From Flavipsychrobacter sp. (lineage in GTDB: Bacteria; Bacteroidota; Bacteroidia; Chitinophagales; Chitinophagaceae): a stretch of DNA of 12,053 nt. Both the position numbers and the translations under genes were made by a program. Position 1 is the first letter of the stretch; every line of letters starts with the position of its first letter. The notes under the pieces were generated by a model. It saw only the letters and a program-made list of their open reading frames with translations, searched no databases and had not been told where the DNA came from. The stretch spans positions 1 to 12,053 of the forward strand of contig JAJNBR010000059.1 in the NCBI GenBank assembly GCA_021156265.1, written 5' to 3'. Below, piece after piece: positions 6,641 to 12,053 of this stretch.

Positions 6641-8521
6641 ATGTTGCGTCTTGCTGCGCTTACAATATTGTTAATCAATGCCTGGCTATGCCAAACCCGG
6701 GCGCAAACAGCCACGTTTGACCTGCCGTTCAAGGATACCGTGGTCTGTCATGGCAAAACGGTCACCCTCCCATTTACCACCAATGGCATTTTTCAGTCAG
6801 GAAATGTTTTTACCGCCCAATTGTCCGATGTAAACGGCAGCTTTATCAGTCCTATCGATATAGGGTCAGATACAGCAACCACGTCCGACTATATAACGAT
6901 CACTTTTCCGCACGGTGTATCGGCAGGGAAGGGTTATCGTATACGGCTTGCAAGCAGTATGCCCATGATGATTTCACCCGATAACGGCGTTGATATTAAG
7001 ATCGAGTATATACCACTGCCGCCCGTTGTCAGCAATAATTCGCCGGTGTGTGAGCACGATACTCTTGAAGTAATAGTGCTTAATGCCGGAACAACACAAA
7101 CTGACAGCATTATGTGGGTCGGCGGTATGTATACCATTCCCGTTGAGGTAGGCGGCAAACTGACATACAATGATGCATCCCTTGGTTTTTCCGGCACCTA
7201 TCATATCACCCGCTACGGCTTGGAATCGAAATGTGCATCGCCAACAACAACAACAACGATATATGTACAACCGCTTCCGCCAAAACCGGTGGTGAGCGCA
7301 ACACCTACACCTGTATGCGAAGGCGCAGCAGTACAACTTACTGCGACGAGTAACCCTGCTGCGTCAGGCTATGCATGGAATGGACCCGGAGGATTTGTTT
7401 CGGCTGTGCAATACCCCTATATACAGAATATAAAAGCAATAGGACAAGGTTGGTACAAGGCCTATAGCGTGGAGAACGGCTGTTACTCCAGTAGGTACGA
7501 TAGTGTATGGATGGATGTGATACCTGTACCCAAACTGACATTTACCACTAACAGCCCGCTGTGCGAAGGCGGCGACCTGCAGGCAAGCGCGTCTGACACA
7601 GGCAATATTAGTTATACCTGGACAGGGCCAAATGGCTTCCAGGTCAGTGACTCTGCGATACGTATAACTAATGCGCAGCCGTCTTTTTCGGGCACATACT
7701 ACCTACATACAGTGCGGAATGGTTGTAATGGTATTGACAGCATCAACCTACGTGTAAAACCATATCCCTATCCGACTGTCCTGAACGCAAACAGTCCCAT
7801 ATGCGAGGGTGATACCTTGTTCATTAGTTCCGTGCAAGTATTACATCCGGGCATAGTGACGAACGAGTTTTTTGCTCCCAATGGTGCTAGTCTTGGCGCC
7901 GGTAAACCCGTCGTTCCTAACGTTGCCATAGCGCAGGCGGGCAAGTACATGCTCATTACCGATATTGAAGGTTGCTCGAGAAAAGACAGCGTGAACGTTG
8001 TAGTAAAACCGACACCTGTTGTCACCACTAACAGGGAGTTCATCGGGACTGTTCAAACCGCGGTGCAACTGTCAGCCAACAGCAATATACCGGGCACCGG
8101 CTTTCGCTGGAGCGGACCGAACGGGTTTAGTTCAAACGAGCAAAACCCGACTATCCCCAGGGTGACAGAGCGCAATAAAGGGGTGTATACCGTTACCGGA
8201 ACGTTTGACGGATGCTCGTCAGACACATCTACAGAAGTGGGTGTCTGGTATCTTACAGACTATACTCTTTTCCAGGTCGATCCTAATCCGAACAATGGTA
8301 CGTTCTATCTCACCGGCCGGGTAATGAAACAACAGGCCATAGAGATCGCTATCTTTCATGCAGGCAGCAGCATTGTACTGTATAAAGACAAATTTGAGTC
8401 GAACGGTAAACTGGTAGACACTAAGATCACACTTCCAGGTCACCTTGCTCCCGGCGAATACATTCTTAAAGCGCGCGCAGACGGTGAAGCTCACGGAGTT
8501 AAGTTTTTGATCATGCACTGA
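6641..8521 (+). CDS. T9SS-exported multi-repeat surface protein
   Basis: A 626-residue secreted protein. A signal peptide (1-21, cleavage near TRAQ) is followed by a beta-sandwich-like domain (about 22-125; FTAQLSDVNGSFISP and GKGYRIRLASS are typical of Bacteroidota surface proteins). Five tandem Ig/PKD-like repeats of 80-90 residues come next. Four begin with a P-[VIL]-C-E-x motif (Cys 137, 226, 308, 388) and carry a partner Cys near the end (198, 281, 362, 445). Several share a W-x-GP-x-GF signature (246-252, 327-333, 490-496). Residues 543-626 are a type A sorting domain (DPNPNNGTFYLTG, then PGEYILKA) that would direct export through the type IX system and surface attachment or release. 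No enzyme domain is visible; a role in adhesion or matrix is inferred from architecture. An AAGGA at 6627-6631 sits at Shine-Dalgarno distance from the ATG. Confidence 0.88.
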   Translation: MLRLAALTILLINAWLCQTRAQTATFDLPFKDTVVCHGKTVTLPFTTNGIFQSGNVFTAQLSDVNGSFISPIDIGSDTATTSDYITITFPHGVSAGKGYRIRLASSMPMMISPDNGVDIKIEYIPLPPVVSNNSPVCEHDTLEVIVLNAGTTQTDSIMWVGGMYTIPVEVGGKLTYNDASLGFSGTYHITRYGLESKCASPTTTTTIYVQPLPPKPVVSATPTPVCEGAAVQLTATSNPAASGYAWNGPGGFVSAVQYPYIQNIKAIGQGWYKAYSVENGCYSSRYDSVWMDVIPVPKLTFTTNSPLCEGGDLQASASDTGNISYTWTGPNGFQVSDSAIRITNAQPSFSGTYYLHTVRNGCNGIDSINLRVKPYPYPTVLNANSPICEGDTLFISSVQVLHPGIVTNEFFAPNGASLGAGKPVVPNVAIAQAGKYMLITDIEGCSRKDSVNVVVKPTPVVTTNREFIGTVQTAVQLSANSNIPGTGFRWSGPNGFSSNEQNPTIPRVTERNKGVYTVTGTFDGCSSDTSTEVGVWYLTDYTLFQVDPNPNNGTFYLTGRVMKQQAIEIAIFHAGSSIVLYKDKFESNGKLVDTKITLPGHLAPGEYILKARADGEAHGVKFLIMH

Positions 8522-8553
8522 TTTTCTGCATTGATCCTGATGCAGTAGTTTTG
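8522..8553 (+). promoter_or_regulatory. Promoter of the NTF2-like gene
   Basis: TAGTTTTG at 8546-8553 matches the Bacteroidota -7 consensus TAnnTTTG exactly. TTTT at 8522-8525, 20 bases upstream, fits the -33 box TTTG with one mismatch. Transcription would start near 8560, giving a leader of about 14 bases. Within the spacer lies an inverted repeat, CTGCAT (8526-8531) and ATGCAG (8540-8545), which could be an operator or a weak terminator of the preceding gene. Confidence 0.55.
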
Positions 8554-8573
8554 CCCGTTCAAAATCAGACGAG

Positions 8574-9020
8574 ATGAGCGTACAGGCACAGGCATTAAAC
8601 CGCGTGAATAATTTCTTTGAATCATATGCTCAAGCTTTAGAGAACTTCGACACGAAGGCTATGGCGCAGCACTACTCCCTCCCGTGCACTTTTTTAGATG
8701 ATAAATCGGCTGAGGTATTCACTGAAGCCAGCAAACTGGAAGGGCTTTTCAACCAGGGCGTTGGCTTTTATAAGCAGTTCGGCATTACGTATGTGCGTCC
8801 CGATGTCTGGAGCAAACGTGCCTGGACCGACCGAATCATCAAGGTGAAGTTGAACTGGCAATATTTTGACAAGGACAAAAAGCCAGTATACAACTGCGAT
8901 TACAACTATATACTACGACTGGATAAACACGATAAATGGAAGATAGAGGTGGCTGTTTCCATTAATGAGAAAGAGCATATGGAGGCCTGGTTGCAAAAAC
9001 GGGATGGCCAATCCTCCTAG
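8574..9020 (+). CDS. NTF2-like (SnoaL/DUF4440-type) protein
   Basis: A 148-residue soluble protein with no signal peptide. The layout matches the NTF2-like alpha+beta cone: an N-terminal helix (about 5-24), a short second helix with the common pattern of Asp then HYSLPCTF (26-40), a further helix (about 51-68), and a four-strand sheet at about 70-130. The sheet includes DRIIKVKLNWQYFDKD, NCDYNYILRLDKHD and KWKIEVAVSIN. Members of this fold are small-ligand binders, isomerases or accessory domains, so the reaction cannot be given. It has its own promoter directly upstream and is followed closely by a lipoprotein gene. Fold assignment comes from the sequence pattern and is fairly confident; the function is unknown. 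Confidence 0.75.
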   Translation: MSVQAQALNRVNNFFESYAQALENFDTKAMAQHYSLPCTFLDDKSAEVFTEASKLEGLFNQGVGFYKQFGITYVRPDVWSKRAWTDRIIKVKLNWQYFDKDKKPVYNCDYNYILRLDKHDKWKIEVAVSINEKEHMEAWLQKRDGQSS

Positions 9021-9063
9021 CAGCATGCACAAATTTTGATAGCTTTATACTGCATCCTTGTTT

Positions 9064-9813
9064 ATGCATAGAGTTTACGTTCTAGCCCTAATTGCAATAT
9101 TACTTAGCAGCTGCGCTGTCCGTTCGCTGCAGATTCCCGTCAGTCAGAATGTGCCGCTGTTTGACAGTAACAGAAGCATCATGCTTATGGTCTATCCGGG
9201 CGCCAATCATGTGGAACTGCAGGCTGCATATAACCCGGTAACGCGACTGGCTTGTGCAACTAACCTTAACATCGGCGACGGCATCAGGATATACGATGGT
9301 GCAGTAGGCACTTACGGCTACAACAAAAATACACACTGGCGGTACGAGGTGTTTGCCGGCTATGGCTACAATACCAACCAAAGCCACCAGTCCAATACAT
9401 TTTCGCTGGTGAATGACAGGAAGGTTGATTACGATGTCAGCGCCCGGTACCATAAAGTTTATTTGCAGCTCGCCTTTGGCTACTTCAATAGTTTGGGTGT
9501 TTACGATATAACCTATTCAGTAGCGGCATCGTTTCGGGCGTCGTATAACCGTTTTGAGCATTTACTGTACCGCGAAACGGATAATGAAACTGCGGGACGG
9601 CCTATGCTTGTCAACCGTTCGGCGTTTGGTGTCAATATCTTTACTTTTGAACCGTGTGTCACACACAAAGTAGGCTACCGCAATATCTATGGAATTATGC
9701 AGCTGCAAACTATAACGCCGTATACTTCCGAGGTTGACCTGAATTATACACGGTTCTCACAAGGCGTATTGTTTAGTCTTGGTTTGCAATACAATCTCAA
9801 GTTTTGCAAGTAA
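9064..9813 (+). CDS. Unrecognised lipoprotein, beta-rich
   Basis: A predicted lipoprotein of 249 residues that I do not recognise. From the ATG at 9064 the protein starts MHRVYVLALIAILLSSC, a short basic start, a hydrophobic core and a lipobox (LSSC) with Cys 17 as the lipidation site. An in-frame TTG at 9058 would add two residues; the ATG is preferred. The mature part is rich in Tyr, Asn and aromatic residues in alternating patterns (RYEVFAGYGYNTN, KVYLQLAFGYFNSLG, ITYSVAASFRASYNRF) and ends GVLFSLGLQYNLKF plus two residues. This resembles a small outer-membrane beta-barrel anchored by a lipid. It begins 43 bases after the NTF2-like gene; a weak -7-like TAGCTTTA (9040-9047) lies so close to the start that co-transcription with that gene is at least as likely. 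Confidence 0.7.
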   Translation: MHRVYVLALIAILLSSCAVRSLQIPVSQNVPLFDSNRSIMLMVYPGANHVELQAAYNPVTRLACATNLNIGDGIRIYDGAVGTYGYNKNTHWRYEVFAGYGYNTNQSHQSNTFSLVNDRKVDYDVSARYHKVYLQLAFGYFNSLGVYDITYSVAASFRASYNRFEHLLYRETDNETAGRPMLVNRSAFGVNIFTFEPCVTHKVGYRNIYGIMQLQTITPYTSEVDLNYTRFSQGVLFSLGLQYNLKFCK

Positions 9814-9816
9814 CAA

Positions 9817-9838
9817 AGCTGGCCCCAAAGAGCCGGCT
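9817..9838 (+). other. GC-rich hairpin after the lipoprotein gene
   Basis: AGCTGGC (9817-9823) pairs with GCCGGCT (9832-9838) over seven positions, one of them a G-T wobble, around the 8-base loop CCCAAAGA. It begins four bases after the lipoprotein stop codon. No T-run follows, so it is not a standard intrinsic terminator; it may attenuate read-through or protect the 3' end of the message. Confidence 0.35.
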
Positions 9839-9909
9839 GGAGAAAGGCAATAGCGGCACATAGTAAAACGTTATTATCTCACGGTATAAAAACACCCGGA
9901 CCTATCCAG

Positions 9910-10296
9910 TTGGCAAGAAAAATATCATTTCTTTTCTTCATCGTGTTTGGTGCATGGTGTTTTATCGGATCGCTGTACAATGTGGTCGAAGGTGAGTATA
10001 TCACGATTAACTGGAGGGGAGCGCTCATCGCTTTTATATTCCTCGCTGCCTTTGGTTTGCAGTATCGGCATAAATTGAAGAATTTGGATCTTATTCTGGG
10101 CTGTGTCTGTCTCCTGGTTTCCCTGTACCTTATCCTTGCCATTGGCGACGATTATTTTGATTGGCTGCGTGGTGAGGATCATTATCACAACCCGGGGCGA
10201 TACTTCGGTTTATGGTTCACTATCGTCCTGAGCATGAACGTTATGTCCGGGCTCATGATATGGAGCGATGGCAAAGTGAAAGAGAAGGTCGTGTAA
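9910..10296 (+). CDS. Unrecognised small integral membrane protein
   Basis: A 128-residue protein with four likely membrane helices: about residues 5-26 (ISFLFFIVFGAWCFIGSLYN), 36-53, 58-79 and 98-118. Short polar loops separate them, including an acidic, aromatic one (GDDYFDWLRGEDHYHN) at about 77-92. The tail is basic. No ATG is available upstream in frame for over 50 bases and the next in-frame ATG is near the end, so the TTG at 9910 is the best start. The reading frame is open upstream without a start, which leaves the exact N-terminus unsure. I do not recognise the family. It follows the lipoprotein gene by 96 bases with a hairpin in between, and is closed by a terminator; it may belong to the same transcript. 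Confidence 0.55.
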   Translation: MARKISFLFFIVFGAWCFIGSLYNVVEGEYITINWRGALIAFIFLAAFGLQYRHKLKNLDLILGCVCLLVSLYLILAIGDDYFDWLRGEDHYHNPGRYFGLWFTIVLSMNVMSGLMIWSDGKVKEKVV

Positions 10297-10303
10297 ACAA
10301 CAA

Positions 10304-10323
10304 AACCACTCAAAAGAGTGGTT
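10304..10323. terminator. Hairpin terminator between membrane protein and gcdH
   Basis: A perfect 8-base stem, AACCACTC (10304-10311) and GAGTGGTT (10316-10323), has an AAAA loop. On the minus strand it is followed by a T-rich run (complement of 10295-10305), fitting an intrinsic terminator for the leftward dehydrogenase gene. On the plus strand a T-run appears only about ten bases later (10334-10339), so termination of the membrane-protein gene may be weaker. Confidence 0.8.
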
Positions 10324-10349
10324 CTGTATTACTATTTTTCGGGAACTGA

Positions 10350-11528
10350 TTATTTAAATGCATTGATACCCGTCACATCCATACCCGTAATGAGCAGGTG
10401 GATATCGTGTGTACCCTCATAGGTCACTACAGATTCAAGATTCATCATGTGGCGCATTATGCTGAATTCGCCGGTGATACCCATACCACCCAATACCTGG
10501 CGTGCTTCCCTCGATACTTTCAATGCTATGTCAACGCTGTTGCGTTTGGCCATAGATATCTGGGCAGGTGTAGCGCGGTCCTGGTCGCGCAGAACGCCGA
10601 GACGCCAGTTAAGTAATTGAGTCTTAGTGATCTCGGTGATCATTTCTGCAAGTTTCTTCTGCGTAAGCTGGAAGCCTGCAATAGGTCTGCCGAACTGAAC
10701 ACGCTGTTTTGAATAGCGCAGCGCCGTATCATAGCAATCCATAGCACAACCCAGCGCACCCCATGCGATGCCATAGCGGGCGCTCGACAGGCAGCTTAAA
10801 GGTCCTTTCAGTCCTTTAACGCCCGGCAGTATATTTTCTTTAGGAACCTTTACATTATCAAATACCAACTCGCCGGTTGCTGATGCACGTAGTGACCATT
10901 TGCCATGAGTTTCGGGAGTTGAGAAGCCTTCCATGCCGCGCTCTACTATAAGTCCATGAATCTCACCCGCTTCGTCTTTAGCCCACACGATAGCTACCTG
11001 GGCGAAAGGTGCATTGGAGATCCACATTTTTGAGCCGTTCAGGATCACGTGGTCTCCGGCATCCTTAAAATTGGTCAGCATGCTGGACGGGTCAGAACCA
11101 TGGTTAGGTTCAGTCAGGCCAAAGCAGCCCATCCACTCGCCTGTAGCCAGTTTGGGCAGGTATTTATGTTTTTGCGCTTCGCTACCGAATTTATAGATGG
11201 GGAACATCACCAGCGAACCCTGTACCGACGCGGTAGACCTGACACCCGAATCACCCCGCTCCAGTTCCTGCATCATGATACCATAGGAGATATAATCGAG
11301 ACCCGCACCGCCGTATTCCTGGGGCACGAAGGGACCGAAGCAGCCCAGTTCACCCATGCCTTTGATGATCTGGTTGGGGAATTCAGCCTTTTGAGCGTAT
11401 TCTTCGATGATGGGAGAAATCTCTTTTTTAACATAGGCACGCACGGAATCGCGTATCAGCTTATGCTCGTCTGTCAAAAGTTCATCTACCAGGAAGTAGT
11501 CAGGATGTTGGTACAGGTCTTTTTGCAT
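10350..11528 (-). CDS. gcdH: Glutaryl-CoA dehydrogenase (acyl-CoA dehydrogenase family)
   Basis: A 392-residue FAD flavoprotein predicted to oxidise and decarboxylate glutaryl-CoA to crotonyl-CoA in lysine and tryptophan breakdown, passing electrons to ETF. The usual order is present: an N-terminal helical domain (about 15-130), a beta domain (about 135-230; CFGLTEPNHGSDPSSM at 135-150) and a C-terminal helical domain. Features close to the human enzyme as I recall it are the VRSTASVQGSLVM segment (96-108, R97 in the position of the substrate-binding Arg), WSLRASATGE (211-220), CLSSARYGIAWG (246-257), and TYEGTHDIH (369-377). In the last, E371 corresponds to the catalytic base. This set separates it from short-chain acyl-CoA dehydrogenases. 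Length is normal for a bacterial member without a transit peptide. It is a single gene, with a good -7 box upstream and a terminator downstream; no pathway partner lies nearby. Confidence 0.9.
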   Translation of the reverse strand: MQKDLYQHPDYFLVDELLTDEHKLIRDSVRAYVKKEISPIIEEYAQKAEFPNQIIKGMGELGCFGPFVPQEYGGAGLDYISYGIMMQELERGDSGVRSTASVQGSLVMFPIYKFGSEAQKHKYLPKLATGEWMGCFGLTEPNHGSDPSSMLTNFKDAGDHVILNGSKMWISNAPFAQVAIVWAKDEAGEIHGLIVERGMEGFSTPETHGKWSLRASATGELVFDNVKVPKENILPGVKGLKGPLSCLSSARYGIAWGALGCAMDCYDTALRYSKQRVQFGRPIAGFQLTQKKLAEMITEITKTQLLNWRLGVLRDQDRATPAQISMAKRNSVDIALKVSREARQVLGGMGITGEFSIMRHMMNLESVVTYEGTHDIHLLITGMDVTGINAFK

Positions 11529-11560
11529 AGAAATGTTAAAATTGTGGAATATTTGTGGCG

Positions 11561-11568
11561 CAAAGGTA
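11561..11568 (-). promoter_or_regulatory. gcdH promoter, -7 box
   Basis: On the minus strand TACCTTTG (11568-11561) matches TAnnTTTG exactly and lies 33 bases before the gcdH start codon, so transcription would begin about 25 bases before it. At the expected -33 position only a poor match (ACTG at 11590-11587) is present. Confidence 0.5.
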
Positions 11569-11642
11569 GCATTTTTGACATAGGCTCAGTAACTTTGCGG
11601 CGCTTTCAACTGAAATCTTTGCACACGGCACAATGCCTATCG

Positions 11643-11659
11643 GGATATAGAATATATCC
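11643..11659. repeat. Inverted repeat upstream of rpoD, first
   Basis: Perfect 7-base arms GGATATA (11643-11649) and TATATCC (11653-11659) flank the centre GAA. The size and symmetry suit a dimeric regulator's binding site. It lies about 85 bases upstream of the gcdH -7 box and 200 bases upstream of rpoD, so either gene could be the target. Confidence 0.4.
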
Positions 11660-11711
11660 ATAACGATCAAGAGACAATACGCATAAGGCTTTCACGTTAA
11701 AGTGACGATTG

Positions 11712-11739
11712 TTGGCAGTTTATATAAAAAACCTGCCAA
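11712..11739. repeat. Inverted repeat upstream of rpoD, second
   Basis: Perfect 7-base arms TTGGCAG (11712-11718) and CTGCCAA (11733-11739) are separated by 14 AT-rich bases. The arm centres are 21 bases apart, which places both on the same face of the helix, as for a regulator binding as two units. It could also form an RNA hairpin in a long rpoD leader. Confidence 0.4.
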
Positions 11740-11859
11740 AAACTGGAACGTATTTTGTGCAGATTTATGTTTAGGGGAATTGGATTAAAAAAACAAACTT
11801 TTTCTTCGATTCTGTTGTCTATTAGTATTGATCGTACACTTTTATAATTAGATTTTAAT

Positions 11860-12053
11860 ATGAGGCAGCTTAAAATTGCGACCCAAATCACCAACCGTGA
11901 CTCCCAGGCCGTTGAAAAATACCTGCAGGAGATCAGCAAAATCTCAATGATCACCCCGGAAGAAGAGACCACGCTTGCCCAGAAAATACACATGGGCGAT
12001 CAACGTGCCCTCGAGAAACTGGTTAAGGCCAACCTCCGTTTCGTGGTATCGGT
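11860..12053 (+). CDS. rpoD: Primary RNA polymerase sigma factor, N-terminal part
   Basis: The first 64 residues are visible; the gene runs off the window. It begins MRQLKIATQITNRDSQ and continues VEKYLQEISKISMITPEEE (18-36), then ALEKLVKANLRFVVS at 50-64. This is sigma-70 region 1.2 running into region 2.1. The absence of region 1.1 and the MRQLKI start are characteristic of the Bacteroidota housekeeping sigma factor, usually about 285-290 residues. That factor recognises the -33 TTTG and -7 TAnnTTTG boxes seen before several genes here. The ATG at 11860 has no Shine-Dalgarno, only an AT-rich leader, as is usual for the phylum. Confidence 0.93.
   Translation, partial: MRQLKIATQITNRDSQAVEKYLQEISKISMITPEEETTLAQKIHMGDQRALEKLVKANLRFVVS

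Larger units (their letters stand above)
11529..11859. other. Divergent gcdH/rpoD intergenic region
   Basis: This 331-base spacer contains no credible gene. It carries the gcdH -7 box on the left and two perfect inverted repeats in the middle. The last hundred bases before rpoD are AT-rich, with an A-run and T-run around 11786-11803. I find no convincing TAnnTTTG promoter pair for rpoD; the nearest candidate is TAGATTTT (11849-11856) with ATTG 18 bases upstream, which would start transcription almost at the start codon. Confidence 0.6.

Noticed and set aside
8526..8545. CTGCAT/ATGCAG hairpin as terminator of the T9SS gene
   Set aside because: The stem is only six bases with an eight-base loop, the following T-run is short and coincides with a perfect -7 box, so a promoter-associated role is more likely.
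9058..9063. TTG as the start of the lipoprotein gene
   Set aside because: The ATG six bases downstream gives a complete lipoprotein signal peptide; the two extra residues add nothing.
11590..11597. Perfect TAACTTTG -7 box on the plus strand, as an rpoD promoter
   Set aside because: No TTTG-like box lies 17-23 bases upstream (the nearest is 12 bases away), and it would give a leader of over 250 bases. Left open rather than annotated.
11744..11758. Sigma-54-like sequence TGGAACG-N4-TTGT before rpoD
   Set aside because: The -24 box has a mismatch and the invariant GC of the -12 box reads GT; one near match in AT-rich DNA is weak evidence.
11697..11993. Minus-strand open frame over the rpoD start and its upstream spacer
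   Set aside because: It overlaps the conserved N-terminus of RpoD and has no recognisable features.
1..12053. Mobile elements, CRISPR arrays, tRNA or rRNA genes, defence or biosynthetic clusters
   Set aside because: I looked for transposase-like proteins, long terminal repeats, regularly spaced repeats and cloverleaf RNA sequences and saw none.

Overview
The window looks like chromosomal core DNA from a Bacteroidota bacterium, probably Chitinophagaceae or a close relative. Four things point there: a type IX secretion (T9SS) sorting domain on a surface protein, the DUF6452-DUF6048 gene pair, a short RpoD lacking region 1.1 that begins with the residues typical of this phylum, and promoter-like TAnnTTTG boxes combined with mostly absent Shine-Dalgarno sequences. 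The family-level placement is an inference from the look of the proteins, not from any search.

Left arm (1-3539, minus strand): a tightly packed operon reads pheT, then a 91-residue leucine-zipper protein, then a DUF6452 lipoprotein, then a DUF6048 outer-membrane protein cut by the window edge. Every junction overlaps (1, 8 and 20 bases), so translational coupling is likely.

Centre (3540-3968): a 429-base divergent intergenic region separates pheT from dnaB. It holds a cluster of DnaA-box-like 9-mers, one perfect, and two short inverted repeats. Next comes dnaB (3969-5693), the replicative helicase. Its roughly 100-residue Gly-rich tail ends in an acidic Asp/Glu-Pro-Phe tip resembling the C-terminus of SSB. 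A strong bidirectional terminator follows.

Right arm (5782-10296): mostly envelope genes. They are a minus-strand outer-membrane beta-barrel protein, a plus-strand T9SS-exported multi-repeat surface protein, an NTF2-like protein with its own recognisable promoter, an unrecognised lipoprotein and an unrecognised four-helix membrane protein. A second hairpin terminator lies between the membrane protein and a minus-strand glutaryl-CoA dehydrogenase (10350-11528). Finally a 331-base divergent spacer with two perfect inverted repeats leads into the start of rpoD (11860 to the window end).

Replication (dnaB), translation (pheT) and transcription (rpoD) genes sit among envelope genes of unknown role. 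I see no mobile element, CRISPR array, RNA gene or defence system. The items most worth a second look are the DnaA-box cluster between pheT and dnaB and the SSB-like tail on DnaB.
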